A DNA stretch of 64,000 nucleotides, from contig JAZBQD010000063.1 in assembly GCA_036583965.1 (NCBI GenBank), positions 62,001 through 126,000 of the forward strand, given 5' to 3'. The notes under the pieces were generated by a model. That model was given only the letters and a program-made list of their open reading frames with translations, did not search any database and had not been told where the DNA came from. A program made the position numbers and the translations under genes. This document shows positions 10,500 through 21,727 of this stretch, in pieces; positions within the stretch are counted from its first letter, which is position 1, and each line of letters opens with the position of its first letter. Source of the stretch: Prunella strophiata (lineage: Eukaryota > Chordata > Aves > Passeriformes > Prunellidae).

Positions 10500-11454
10500 C
10501 TAGTTTAAAGCCCTCTCAACAAGGTCTGCCAGTTCATGAGATAAAAACCTTCTGCCCTTAACAGAGAGATGGACTCCATCTGGTTCCAGCAGGCCAGGTG
10601 CCATAAAAGTTGCCCCATGATCCAAGAATCTGAAATTCTGACGATGACACCAACCCTTGAACCACTTGTTGATAATGTGGGCTCTCATATTCCTTTCACC
10701 ATTTTTCTCTGCCACCAAAGGGACTGTGCACCTGTCCTATCAACCACTTGTCTCAGTGCCCTAAAGTCTCTTTTAATTGTCCTGACACTCCTCTTTTCAA
10801 TCTCATCACTGCCAGCCTGGAGTTTTAGCAGTGGGTAATAATCAGAGGGCTGAATCAGCCCGGGAAGTCTCTCCCTGATATCCCATACCCAAGCCCCAGG
10901 GAGGTAGAAGACCTCCCTGTGGGATGGGTCCGGTGGACATATGGGTCCCTCTGTTCCCTTCAAAAGGGAATCACCCACTATAATTACCCTTCTTTTTGAT
11001 GTTATAGGTGGTGATCTGTCTTACAGGTGAATCATAATTGGGAGGCTCACTGTGCAGATAATTTTCTTCTAAATCTGTCTAAATCTGTCTGACTCTCTAG
11101 ATCCAGGGGCTCATACCTATTCTGAAGTGGCACCTGACTCGGGGATGGGGGTTGGGAGGAATTTTTATTATTACATCCCTGAGTAGCAACCCATTTCCAC
11201 TCCCCTTCATCTACCAAGTGTCCTCCTATTGCCTGACAGTGGGAGGCATAGGAGTCCTCTGACTCTTGGTGGGCCTCCCTCAAGGATAGAAGGGCTGAAC
11301 TCCACCAATCTATTTTCCTTTCACTTTCCCTGATACTCCTTAGTCTTTCAACTTCTTCTCTAAGCTCGGCCACCACTGAAAGGAGATTGTTCACCTGTTC
11401 ACACTGCAGGCAGGTCTTCTCCGCAACACCCCCTGAAACCACTGATAAGCTCAA
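10500..11454 (-). pseudogene. CR1 A ORF1 (esterase-domain protein), broken
   Basis: ORF1 of CR1 encodes an RNA-associated protein with an N-terminal zipper-like coil and a C-terminal SGNH/GDSL esterase domain. The N-terminal part (11454 downward) has CLQCEQVNNLLSVVAELREE, a Leu-rich coil. Frames shift near 11050 and near 10700. The esterase Ser block (GDSLLK, near 10975) and the Asp-x-x-His block (DGVH, 10569-10580) are both retained. The first codon of the conserved frame is TTG, not ATG, exactly as in the copy at 60191. Confidence 0.8.
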
Positions 11455-11484
11455 ACATGCCGCGCAGGAATGGGTCTGTAGAGA

Positions 11485-11979
11485 TGCATCCTTTCAGGAG
11501 GGTTCCATCTGGTTACATATACTTGTACTAACTACAGTTTTCGACCACATAAAAACCATTACTACGAGAAACCCTAACACACAGTAAACCTTACTAGCAG
11601 GAAAGCCTGCAACCCTGCCTGCTTTCCCTCCCTGCATGAATTGCCACACAAACTTCCATGCCATGCCCTCAGAGATGTGCCACGCCCCTGTTTGCCTGCT
11701 CCTTTTTTCCGCACTCTGGGTCGCCGTGCTCCCTAGAGGCCTCTTTTAATCAGCCCGCAACACAACAATGGAGAGCCGCGCCGCACCCCGTCCCTGGGAG
11801 ACTCACTAGCGCAATGAATGCACCTGCTCAGCCTTCTTATATCAGCTACTCAACAAGGGAGGAAGCTGTACCCCATCCCTGCATGACTCACAAGTGCAAT
11901 GAATGCACCTGCTCAGCATTCTCATATCAGCTACTCAACGATAGAGGAAGCTGCACCCCAACCCTGCGTGACTCACACG
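11485..11979 (-). repeat. CR1 A 5' UTR with imperfect tandem repeat
   Basis: GC-rich 5' region of the CR1. From about 11770 to 11979 an imperfect unit of about 85 bp occurs two and a half times; each carries GCAATGAATGCACCTGCTCA and ATATCAGCTACTCAAC. The counterpart in the other CR1 (60600-60660) has only one diverged unit. Repeats in a LINE 5' UTR often form the internal promoter, but that role here is inference. Confidence 0.65.
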
Positions 11980-13559
11980 TGAGTCTCCAGCCAGCCCCAC
12001 AGAGCATTGACTACCATCCACGAATCAGTGCAGAGGTAGATCTTTGGCCACTTTTCTCTTTCAGCAATGTCCAGAGCCAATTGAATGGCTCTGAGTTCAG
12101 CAAGTTGACTTGATCTAACTTCTCCTTCAGTAGCTTCTGCGACCTGTTGTGTGGGGCTCCATATGGCTGCTTTCCACTTTCATTTCATCCCTCCAATGCG
12201 GCAAGAACCATCAGTAAAAAGAGCTGTTTCTTCTGCTGGCAGTTGTTTGTATGGTGGAGCTTCTTCAGCACGTGTCACTTGCTCTTGTTCCTCTTTGTCC
12301 ATGAGACAAAAGTTTTCACCTTCAGGCCAATTTGTAATTATCTCCAAAATCCCAGGGTGATTCTGTTTTCCAATATGGGCTCACTATGTCATGAGGGCAA
12401 TCCACTTGCTCCATGTGGCATTGGTGGCATGGTGGGTAGAGGGAACCTTTGCTTTGAACATGCACCCCAGCACCAGTAGTTGGGGTGCCAGGAGGAGTTG
12501 TGCTTCAGTGCTGATTACCTCTGAGGTGGCCTGGACTCTTTCATAGGCTGCTAAAATTTCCTTCTCTGTTGAAGTGTAGTTGGCTTCAGACCCTTTGTAA
12601 TTTTGACTCTAAAATCTTAGTGGTTCACCTTGAGTCTCACCAGGCACCTTCTGCCAAAGGCTCCAGGACAGACCATGGCTCCCAGCTGCAGAGTAGAGCA
12701 CGTTCTTCACATCTGGTTCCATCCTGACTTGGCCAAGGGCTACTGCATGAGCTATCTCCTGCTTGATCTGGGCAAAGGCTTGCAGCTGTTCAGGGCCCCA
12801 CTGAAAAGTGTTCTTGCAGGTGATCAAGTAGAGAGGGCTCACAATCTGGCTGTACTCAGGAATATGCATTCTCTAAAAGCCAATGGCGCCTAGGAAAGCT
12901 TGTGATTCCTTCTTCTTGGTCAGTGGAGACTTGGCTGTGATCGTGTTGATGACATTGATGGGAATCTGATGCCGTCCCTCTTGCCACTTTACTCCCAGGA
13001 ACTGGATCTCTCAAGCAGGTCCCTTGACTTTGCTCTTCTTGATGGCAAAACCAGCTTTCAAGACAATCTGGATAATTTTCTCTCCTTTCTCAAACACTTC
13101 CATTGCCGTGTTCCCCCACACAATGATGTCATAGATGTACTGCAGGTGTTTTGGAGCCTCACCCTTTTCCAGTGTGGCCTGGATCAGTCCATGGCAGATG
13201 GTAGGACTATGCTTCTACCCCTGAGGCAGTCAGTTGCAGGTGTACTCCATGCCCCTCCAGGTGAAGGCAAACTGAGGCCTGCATTCTGCTGCCAAAAGAA
13301 TGGAGAAAAATGCATTGGCAATGTCAATAGTGGCATACCACTTTGCTGCCTTGGACTCCAGCTCGTACTGAAGTTCCAGCATGTCCGGCACAGCAGTGCC
13401 CAGCAGTGGAGTCACTTCATTCAAGCCACGATAGTCCACAGTCAATCTCCATTCTCCTTCAGATTTGCGCACAGGCCAGATGGGGCTGTTGAGGAGTGAG
13501 TGGGCCTTGCTGACCCCCCTTTGGCTCTCCAGCTCAAGGATCATTTGGATGGGAATCAC
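11980..13559 (-). pseudogene. ERVL pol, RT and start of RNase H, broken
   Basis: Minus-strand RT of an avian ERVL provirus. From 13559 downward: NSPIWPVRKSEGEWRLTVDY, then motif A as WYATIDIANAFFS. The catalytic box at 13128-13139 reads Tyr-Ile-Tyr-Asp where Tyr-Ile-Asp-Asp is expected, so polymerase activity should be lost. The connection domain follows (FQWGPEQLQAFAQIKQEIAHA, 12700-12850). RNase H near 12250-11985 keeps its acids in TDGS, AELRA and TDSW, with one stop near 12180. The gene is cut at 11980 by the CR1 and continues at 7271. Several frame changes and stops elsewhere. Confidence 0.8.
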
Positions 13560-13699
13560 AGCATCTCGAGTTGTTCTGCATTGTCAGTGGTGCACTGTCA
13601 AGGTGGCAATTGGTACTCTTTGTTTTTCTCCCTTCAGGAGTCCTACTGCAGATGGGTTCTCTGATAGTCCAGGCAAGGTGTTCAGCTACTTGACACCCT

Positions 13700-14135
13700 C
13701 TGTCTCCACAGTCGCTATTCCAAATGCCCATCTGAGTCCCTTTGGTTCTTTGAAATACCTGCTTCAGAGGAAGTCTATGCCCAAAATGCATGGGGCCTCT
13801 GGGCCAGTCACAATAGGATGTTTCTTCCACTCATTTCCAGTCAAGCTCACATGAGTTTCCACCAAAGTGAAATCCTGTGATCCCCCTGTCCCGCCAGCAA
13901 TAGAAACCGATTCTGCCCCTACATGTCTTGATGGGATTAATGTGCACTCTGCACCAGTGTCGACCAAGGCCTCATATTTTTGTGGTTCTGATGTGCCAGG
14001 CCAACAAATCCACATAGTCCAAAAACCACAGTTTTCCCTAGCCTTTACCTGGCTAGAGGCAGGGCCCCTATAAGCTTGGTTATCTTTCTTTCTCTGGGCA
14101 TATGTCTCGGATGTTCTTTCAAGGTGATCAGTCAT
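13700..14135 (-). pseudogene. ERVL protease, upstream of RT
   Basis: Open stretch of 124 codons on the minus strand with the retropepsin active-site loop VDTGAECTLIPSRH (13947-13961 codes DTGAE, intact), the flap-like IAGGTGG, and GPEAPCILGIDFL toward the RT start. Retropepsins cleave Gag and Pol precursors. This protease segment is the least damaged part of the ERVL, though the frame is lost in the run into RT near 13700. Confidence 0.75.
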
Positions 14136-14199
14136 ATCATCATCATACCTGGAAGTTCAGCTAAGGGCTACTGTTTCTGCTTCCTTTTTGGTGGAACTT

Positions 14200-15604
14200 C
14201 TTCTCTGAGTCTTGCTGTCTTTCAATTCAAGCACCCATTGTGCCAGAGCAGTAGATTTTCCATCCCATCTCCTCATGTTTCATTCACAATCACACAGGAA
14301 GAATCACAGCTCAGCTCATGGGGTGTACCTTCTCTCCCTATCTGGGGGATGTCTGCGTTTGGTACCCGAACTTCTGATCTGCATTGTCGAGATTTGGAGA
14401 AGGTCCTCTTTAATCTCCTCCCCGAGTTTCTTGTGATTCTCCTCGATCTTATCTTCTAATTTCTGCATATGTGTTTCCAAAGCTGCAGTTTTTGCATGTG
14501 TTGGGCCATGCACAGCATCTACATATGCAGGGAGCTTCTTTGCCATATCAAGCATGGTCTCCTCCCTGTCATCCTGCTTCATTATTGCTAAAGCAGAAGC
14601 GTATTCTTGCGGCCCAAGTCATACAAGTTTTTGCCACATCACGGATGTACATGGTACCAAGTCTGGATTTATAGTGTTTAGGTCATTTGAGAAGACAATC
14701 TCTGCCACTGCCATTTTTCTCAAGTGTTGAATCCCTTCTTGTATGGTCTTCCACTAGGTTTGATGCATATAGAGATCGTCTGCACACAGATATCTTTGTG
14801 CCACATTTTCCAGGACCTGTGCCCAGAGACTGTGAGGGTTAGCCCCCCTCATCATTCCTTGGTCGATAATCAGATCATGTGACAGGGATCTCAAATGCCT
14901 CACTTCAGTACAGTCCAGAATTTTAGCCTTGCCTGATAGACTAACCAACTAATTATAGATTCATCAGGTCATCGAGTGTAATCCTTTCTTAGGCCATGAA
15001 GGTCCTTCAGGGAAAAGAACTCAATAATGACTTCTGATTTTGTGTCAGTAATTGGCTTTGAGGGTCCTTCCTCCAGATCATCATCATCGTCCATTGGCCA
15101 ATCGGTTTTGGTTGTGTGTTTTCCGCCTCTCGTGGTAGAGGCAATAGCCATTGGTTGAGGTTGAGTGTCTGGTTTAGCTGCGGGCTTAGGCTCACTGTCT
15201 GGTATAGCTACAACCTGAGTAGTTGGGGTGCTGGTTGCAGCCTGAGTGACTGGGGTAGCTGCTGATTGATGTCCCTACCCCCCTGCCTCTATCTGCTAGC
15301 CTACAGTATCTAGCAGTGTGTGATAAGCATAGGCCAGGGCCCAGCTTATTGCAATGATCTTTTTCTCCTTAGAGTCAACATGGTAGCTCTCTTCCAGGTA
15401 TTTCCCCTCATCGTCTGGGTTCTGAATTTGTTCAATAGAAAATTCCCAGGTTTGGGGATCAGAAAATTCCTTCAGGGTTCGACCCATTCTCTCCCATTCT
15501 CCACACCACTCAGGATTTTCCATGCCTAGGTCTACTTTTGGGTCAGGGGTCTCATCAGCTCCTCTGAAAATCTCAGCCCTCATTCTAGAAAATCTGCAGA
15601 CCAT
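14200..15604 (-). pseudogene. ERVL gag, broken
   Basis: Minus-strand gag. The N-terminal block at 15604-15296 is a clean 102-codon stretch (RFSRMRAEIFRGADETPD, then KEKKIIAISWALAYAY). Fragments at 15151-14969, 14948-14754 and 14582-14316 are in changing frames; the last is a charged coiled-coil-like segment (HMQKLEDKIEENHKKLGEEI). ERVL Gag is poorly conserved, so the assignment rests on order (upstream of an ERVL protease) and on recall of avian ERVL Gag. Non-functional. Confidence 0.65.
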
Positions 15605-15671
15605 ATAAAGGAAGCTTATCAGATTAAATACCAGAATGGGGATACAAGCATCATAAAGTCACCCCAGGACA
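15605..15671 (-). mobile_element. Short ERVL LTR edge next to gag
   Basis: The last 46 bases (15626-15671) match the outer edge of the solo LTR at 22969-23610: both carry GGGGATACAAGCATCATAA and end CACCCCAGGACA. On the minus strand this is the LTR start, and it is followed after only about 45 bases by gag leader, so most of the LTR is missing or this subfamily differs. A separate LTR remnant begins at 15672. Confidence 0.6.
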
Positions 15672-16330
15672 GTGTTGTTATGATCACAACCGGCAGGGGG
15701 TGCTATTGGCTCTTGTTGAGGCAGATATGATGCAGTTACTGCCCTGCAGCTGCAGAGGGCGCACGGATGCAAGATCAGGACCTCCCTAGTGGTGATGGCA
15801 GGTCAGATGAGAGAGCGAAAAGACAGGTTCACTCTTGCAGCCCCCCACGGGAGTGGTGATCAGTGTTCAGCACCGCTAACAGCAGGTGGTACATGCTGGG
15901 AATGGAGGTTTTTATCAATGTCTCACTACCGTGCAGAGAAGCGGTCCGACTGGCAGCCCTCCAGGCGGCGGCTCTGGGGGAGGGAGGCGGGAAGGGACTA
16001 CATGCCCAGTCACCCAGATGGACTGTGTTGGTCTCTCGGTGCTACTCTCTTGTGAGCAGTGGGCCCAAAAGCCGGCAGCAGGCAGGGTTCCATCGCAGTG
16101 TTGAAAAAAATCCCTGCACATGAGAGGTCCAAGGCGAAGAAGCCCCACACTACTGACCATCTTTGTTCCCACCAGGCCAGGCAAAGGCTGCCCTACCCCC
16201 AGCTAAGAAACTGCTGAAGCCACCCTGCTTACCCCTCAGGCATCACTCCAAAACTTTTGTTTCTCTGGCTGGGCCATTACCGTGGTATGTGGGAGTGGCC
16301 ATTTCTTTTATTTCCTAATTACCTCTATTT
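15672..16330 (-). mobile_element. LTR-derived remnant
   Basis: The first 80 bp (GTTATGATCACAACCGGCAG and on) resemble 1450-1530 and the complement of 24240-24330, so this is a partial copy of the same LTR family. Further right it is GC-rich, with LTR-like composition but no aligned partner in the window; the right edge is approximate. No target duplication seen. Confidence 0.45.
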
Positions 16331-16630
16331 GTCTACCTGGCAACTCCCTCCCCTCCCTCCCCCTAGTCTTTCTTTCGGGTAGCAGATGGAAGAAATAAAT
16401 TCCCTGAGAAAAAGAAAAAAAAAAAAATACAAACACCTAACCCAGAACAAATAACTGTCTTCTTTGTCTTCCTGAACTGCCCCTCTAACCCTGACAGAAC
16501 CCTTTTGCTTCACATAGATTTAAAGACTATCATGTTTTAAAGCATATCTACACTTATTCATTCCTCACAATTTTCCTCAGTCTACCAAATATTTATTTTC
16601 TTCCTATTTTATTGTCCCTTTAATGGTTTT
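16331..16630. other. No gene or repeat recognised
   Basis: AT-rich sequence with an A run near 16419 and short pyrimidine tracts. Nothing coding. Confidence 0.4.
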
Positions 16631-17227
16631 TGTGAAAAAACACGTTCCCTCTCCTGTGAAAATTTTAAAAGTTTAATAAGGGACAGTAGGAGACAAGGAC
16701 CATAGAGCAAAGGTTATTGCATCTTGGTGCATCTTGACACTCAGCCAAGACCACACTGTTATCTTCAGGGATACCCCTTAAATACCTTTTCCCTTACATC
16801 AACCTGTTGCATATTCATAGACCCTTATGCATACCCATAAACTAGTTTACATATTCCAGGAACTGTTTTACATGGCCCCGCCTTGGGTCCACTTTTTTAG
16901 AGCATGCATGTTTCTTGGCTGTGGTTTTGGCTCCTTCTCCTTATCACTTCCAGTTTAGGCCTTGGTCCATACTTTCTTCAGACGGTGAGTGCTGATAGTT
17001 GGCATATCTGTAGCAGGTGTCTTCATCCTATGTTCACTGGATGTTATCTCATCCAAGCAGGCATTTTAACACAAGCATACTTATATCAGCTATTTCACTA
17101 CTATGTCTAAGCTTAATTAACAACAGAAATAAAAACTATATCTTTATAACAAAGTTACTTTAACATCACACATATAAAATCCATTTTAATATTTGCAAAA
17201 AGCCAGTATTATAATATGTATCTATAA
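16631..17227 (-). mobile_element. Solo LTR, ERV1-like, minus copy
   Basis: Reverse complement of the family at 4276-5177: shares the AATATTTGCAAAAAGCCAGT block (17195-17214), the ACATATTCCAGGAACTG block and the CACATTCCCTCTCCTG-like end. Starts TGTGAAAAAAC at 16631. A possible GTTTT duplication brackets it (16626-16630 and 17228-17232), but the right terminal bases are mutated, so the edge is tentative. About 597 bp. Confidence 0.7.
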
Positions 17228-17279
17228 GTTTTAAACTTTAAAGGAGTTTTATTTCCACTTTCTGAACACTGTTGGTTGA

Positions 17280-17945
17280 GTAGAATATTTCATAGAGTCA
17301 TAGAACAGCCCAGGTTGGAAGGAACCTCGCAAGATCATCTGATCCAACCTGATGTGGGAAAGGGAATCTAGATGAGATTATGTAATGCCCTGTCCAATCA
17401 CATCTTGAAAACCTCCAGTAATGGAAGACTCTGCCACATCCATGGGGAGGTTGTTTCAGTGAGTGATTGTTCTCAGTGTAAAAAAATTCTTTTCAAAATA
17501 GAGATGAAACTTCTCCTGGTACAACTTGAACTTGTCCCTTGCTTCTCCATGTGGCTCCTTGTGAAGACACAGCCTTTGTCTTCTTTGTAGGTGTCCTTTA
17601 AGTACTGGAACATTGTGATGAGGTCCCTTCTGAGCCTTCTCCAGGGAGAAAATACCCAACTACTTCAATCTTTCTTCATAGGGCAGGTTTTCCAGCCCTT
17701 TGATCATCATTGTTGCCTTCCTTTGGACCTATTCCAGTCTCTCCACATCTTTCTTGCTGGCTTTTCCCAATCACCTGTTTCATTTGTATTGTAGTAGTTT
17801 CCAGGAGGACTTGTTCCACTACTTTCCCAGGCACTGAAGTAAGAAAATGGGCCTGTAAATACCTGGGTCCTCTTTGGACCTTATTTTTAAAGGAGTAAGA
17901 AGTACTGAAATGGAACCTATTGCATTTGGAGTCTTGAATCACAGA
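17280..17945 (-). mobile_element. CR1 fragments, 3' tail and part of RT
   Basis: Minus-strand CR1. 17294-17765 is the classic 3' region (CATAGAGTCATAGAAC tail, then AGGTTGGAAGGAACCTC). From about 17780 to 17935 the sequence jumps to the fingers region of RT, where the minus strand gives SVPGKVVEQ. The internal part is deleted or this is a second copy. Diverged, hence older than the near full-length CR1s here. Confidence 0.75.
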
Positions 17946-17950
17946 ATCAT

Positions 17951-18420
17951 TGTAGCAGGGCATCTCCTCCCCCCACAAGAGCTTATCTGTTGCTTGTTAA
18001 CCGGTCAGATAACTCAAACGGGACAAGCTCTCTTGTAGTGAGTTACTCTGGCGCCATGGGGTTAACACTGGTCTGGCATCTCCCAACTGCCAATAAACAT
18101 CTTACTGTTGAAGTGAGATCTGTCAAGCTAAGTTGGATTTCTGACTGACAGACACTCACTTTACAAAAGCCACAACAAACTTTCACAAAGCAGAAATTTT
18201 CTATACTTTTTCCTGGAAATGTGTGGACTTTCTCCTGTAAGTAGGGACACCTGCTCCGCGGTTACTCCCCTGGAGGTTAAGTGAAAGGAATCTGTTCACA
18301 TTATCGTCATTTTGGTGGTAAGTTACATTTGACTCCTAATCAAGACTATTTATTTTGCAAGCTTTAGTAAAGGTACCTTGATACTTTGATTGCACTGTTT
18401 TATGTTGTGCTGTAATCTAC
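17951..18420 (+). mobile_element. Candidate LTR, TGTAGCAGGG family
   Basis: Starts TGTAGCAGGGCATCTCC next to CR1 sequence and contains a CCAATAAAC poly(A)-type signal near 18092. The block starting at 20544 begins TGTGGCAGGAC and shares its later GGTAAG-TACATT segment, so they look like two copies of one LTR family. Right edge is set where CR1 sequence returns; no target duplication was found. Confidence 0.4.
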
Positions 18421-19243
18421 TAGTAGATTTCCTGCTGCACAATGGCTTCCAGCTCCTCCTGTTTGTTACCCATACTGTATGCATTGGTGTAGATGCACTT
18501 CATCTGGACTATTGATTTTACCCCCAACACTGGCCTACTGCCCACAGGCTCCTCTCAAGTAAGCCTGGTCTTATCCCCTTCCCCCTTCCAACCTAGTTTA
18601 AAGCCTTCTCAGTCAGTCCCACCAACTCATGGACTAGAATCCTTTCCCCTCTTTGAGAAAGGTGAACCCCATGTGTTACCAGCAGGCCTGGTGCCATGTA
18701 AACCACCTCATGACTGAAAAGCCAAAATTCCACCGATGGCACCAGCTTCTGACCAACATGTTAAGCAGATGGCTTCTGCTGTTCCTTTCAGCATTCTGCT
18801 CTGCTACTGAAGGGATTGAGGAAAACACCACCTGCATACCTGTCCCTTCAATCAATTGTTCCAGTGCCCTGAAGTCCCTTTTGATCACCATTGGACTTGT
18901 CTCTTCAACTGCCAACCTGAAAAACCAACAGTGGATAATAATCAGATGGCCATACCAGACCAGGGAGTCTCCTAGTAATGTCTCTTACTCAGGCCCCAGG
19001 GAGGGAGCAGACTTTCCTTTGGGAGGGATCTGGTCAGCATAGTGGACCCTCTGTTCCCCTCAGAAAAGGCAACTACAACAATACCAGAGCGACAAAATAC
19101 CAGTGCTAGATTGTGGCACTCTCTGCAACATGAGACCTGGACAGTGGTATGTTTACATGGGAGCTCTGTCTGAGTCACCACATGCCTTCCAGCAACTGCT
19201 TTGTGGAGAGTGGAAAACATAGTTAAGTTTCTTCTGGAAGGGT
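18421..19243 (-). mobile_element. CR1 fragment, endonuclease start and ORF1
   Basis: Minus-strand CR1 aligned by eye to the ORF2 start and ORF1 of the two near full-length copies: the TAGATGCACTTCATCTGG block (compare 59125), the ORF1 stop region, DHGAT-like and KRDFRAL segments, and the 5' part of the esterase domain. Highly mutated. The element continues after the solo LTR at 19244-19895 with CR1 5' UTR-like sequence (CATGAACTGCCGCGCAAAC near 19969). Confidence 0.7.
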
Positions 19244-19895
19244 TGTCATGGTTTAGAAAGACAGGTGTCTGCTAAGGAAGGCAGGAGTCTCCCCTGAAAT
19301 GGAAAATGTAAACCCCCTCCGTCCACATTGTTATAAATTTGAAATTCAGGGGGGCTCTCAGGCAAAAATATGGGAGCAGGGATAACAGTTCTTTATTAAG
19401 GAAGAAAATAAAATAAGCAATGCAGTAAATCAAAATAACACTGACAGAGTCAGAATACAACCTGACACCCTGTTGGTCAGGGTGTTGGTAGCAGTCCAAT
19501 TGGAATTGTGGCTGCAGTCCTCCTGGAGTGGCAGGTGTGGTTCTGTTGGAGCAGTGATCCTGTAGAAGGGTGTAGTTTTCCTCTAAAGATGCAGTGGAAG
19601 AGGCAGCTGTTCCTCTGGGAATCCAGTGGAAAAGCTGTTCTGCTGCTCCGAAATCTCAGATTATATCCAGTTAGGAATGCTTGGCTCCTCCCTCTGGGAG
19701 GAGCATTTCACAATGGGATGCTGTAATTTTATCAGTCATGCAGTGACAGCCAATGGCCCATTAACAGATGATATCTCCCTGGAGGGAGGATTGGTTTATG
19801 GAAGAGATAAGGAAAACTGCCCAGTTAACAGAAGATAACTGCCACACCTCTAACAGATGGCAAATAGAATACATCTTGCCTTGCAATCTAGGACA
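19244..19895 (-). mobile_element. Solo LTR, ERVL-like, 652 bp, TSD AGGGT
   Basis: Starts TGTCATGGTTTAG and ends ATCTAGGACA, flanked by perfect AGGGT repeats (19239-19243 and 19896-19900). Same family as 133-618. On the minus strand it carries AATAAAG (plus 19391-19397). It lies in the 5' region of an old CR1. Confidence 0.9.
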
Positions 19896-20543
19896 AGGGT
19901 CAAGACCACTAATCAGGCTTACCTCTTGAGGTGATAAGGAAACTGCACTTTCCATGCATGCCCTTCTTGCATGAACTGCCGCGCAAACTGCCATGCCATG
20001 TCTGTTCTATAGGGCCTTGTACTTAAGACTAGAGAAGCTTGTGTGTTGTCATGAGTACCTGCTATAGGAATCTGCTGGAATGTCCCATGCTGGCCTGTGC
20101 TGCACAGTGGTGGATACTATGACAGAGAGAACATTCTAACCTGTCAGAAGATATTATTCTGCTTGTTGCACAAAATAAAAAGTGCCATGTTATGGGAGGG
20201 AGGAAGACCTTCTCCACAAATGGGATCTGTGCAGCATGCCATCCAGTGCTGCACAAAAGCAAGGTTCCAACATCTGAAGGGACATAACATTTGCTTGCTA
20301 TATATATTCCTCTTCTTATTATATAATATTAAACCAGCTATTTTATTATGCCTTTTATTGTTGGGCCTTCCTCAGGGATCCAGAAAGAAACCTACATCAT
20401 CCTTTCCACTCCCACTCTGTTGAAGAACACCAGGTCATCAAAAACATTCAGAACACAACAGCCTTCATTCAGAACAATCCAAGCATAGTTGAAGCAAGAG
20501 GAATTGCTGTAACATCAATTAGAATAGCTCTACCCCAGGTGGG
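19896..20543. other. CR1 5' UTR remnant, then unrecognised DNA
   Basis: Up to about 20020 the sequence still resembles CR1 5' UTR. From there to 20543 I see no coding signal or known repeat; it is AT-rich with TTATATAATATT stretches. Could be host DNA or an old element end. Confidence 0.4.
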
Positions 20544-21174
20544 TGTGGCAGGACAACTTCCCCCCTCCTCTACCACAGATAGTTAGTGCATAAAGAGATA
20601 ACCCGGGCTGAAAGGCCCAGCAAGGGGTCATCTCTGGTGCCAAAAGGGCTAAGGCCTTAGCTAAGAATCAACATCTTCGTCTGGAGAGCAGATGTGGGGA
20701 GAGATAAAAGAAATATTCTTGACTGAGAGACAATGTTTTACAAACTATAAAAGACACATGAATTATCACAGAGGTAGAAGCCTCTCACACCCTAAAGTGT
20801 TTGAGACTTCTCCCTGGAGTTTGGATGCAAATTCAGTGATTACTTCCCCAGGTATTGAGGAAAAGGATCTCAATGTGTGCCCCACCATCAATTAGATGGT
20901 AAGATACATTAAATCCTAAGTCATATTATTTCTTCACTATGTTATAAATAACTGTGTAATTGTTGGCTTTTACTGTTATGTGTTGGCTTTTGCAAATTAT
21001 TATTAATCACAACAATTTTGATGTAGTACAGTTTGTAATCACTTTTAACTGTTTTTGATATAGTATAATTTGTCAGCTTTTGTGGCCAGTGCCCTGGCCA
21101 TGTGAATCTTATCTAGGCATTACTGTGATAAACACATATTGTAGTTCAGGCTTTCGCAAAATATTGAAATAGTG
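20544..21174 (+). mobile_element. Candidate LTR, TGTGGCAGG family
   Basis: Begins TGTGGCAGGACAAC and resembles 17951 onward, including GGTAAGATACATT and ATCCTAAGTCATATT. The right end may not reach 21174. No target duplication found, so low confidence. Confidence 0.3.
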
Positions 21175-21178
21175 ACTA

Positions 21179-21302
21179 TGTTAACTTTTGCAGGATGCTT
21201 TTATTTTGTAACTAACTGACAATAGTGACTTAGATACGTTTGTGGAAATAGCTAAAACTGTCTGTATGATTAGGTACCATTGAAGGAATCACACAGATAA
21301 CA

Positions 21303-21336
<34 letters not shown>

Positions 21337-21723
21337 AAAAAAGATGTGAAAAGGACTCCTGCTACTGAGCCTGTGACTATCAATAATTTCCTGTTTGTCA
21401 TTGTGAAGAAATGGCATATACATTGTGAGGAAATGACATACATGACTCCCAAAAATCAAATCTACACAATTGCACAATGGGTCAAGGGTCGAACAAAGCT
21501 AAAGAATTCCTGGAACATGAGAAAGAACTCACAGGAATGTTTGAATATGTATAATCCTCCTGGATATGCATGTAACCAATGTAATGAAAAAGTATATAAG
21601 AAAATTGTTTTAAGCTAACGGTGTGCTTCTGGCAGTTTGCCTGGCAACCCAGCACTGGATATTGTCCCTTTTATCCCTTATTAAACTTTTAAAAATTTTA
21701 AAGACTGAGCCTTGTTTCTTACA
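21179..21723 (+). mobile_element. Solo LTR, ERV1-like, 545 bp, TSD ACTA
   Basis: Starts TGTTAACTTTTGCAGG, ends TTTCTTACA and is flanked by ACTA (21175-21178 and 21724-21727). A TATA-like GTATATAAG near 21591 precedes ATTAAAC near 21680. Related to 4276-5177 by layout and end sequence. Contains an A-rich tract with a single G interruption (21304-21342). Confidence 0.8.
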
Positions 21724-21727
21724 ACTA

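Larger units (their letters stand above)
7272..11979 (-). mobile_element. CR1 LINE A, near full length, inserted in ERVL RNase H
   Basis: Minus-strand CR1 non-LTR retrotransposon. Its 3' end (7272) has the CR1 ATTCTGTG-type tail; RT, endonuclease, ORF1 and a GC-rich 5' UTR follow in order toward 11979. Without the LTR inside it (10191-10481) it is about 4.4 kb, close to full CR1 length; most CR1 copies are short 3' stubs. ERVL RNase H codons stop at 11980 and continue at 7271, so the insertion point is exact. No clear target duplication, as is usual for CR1. Confidence 0.9.

Noticed and set aside
11658..12113. 151-codon frame at 11658-12113
   Set aside because: Reads CR1 5' UTR repeats in antisense and crosses the CR1-ERVL junction.
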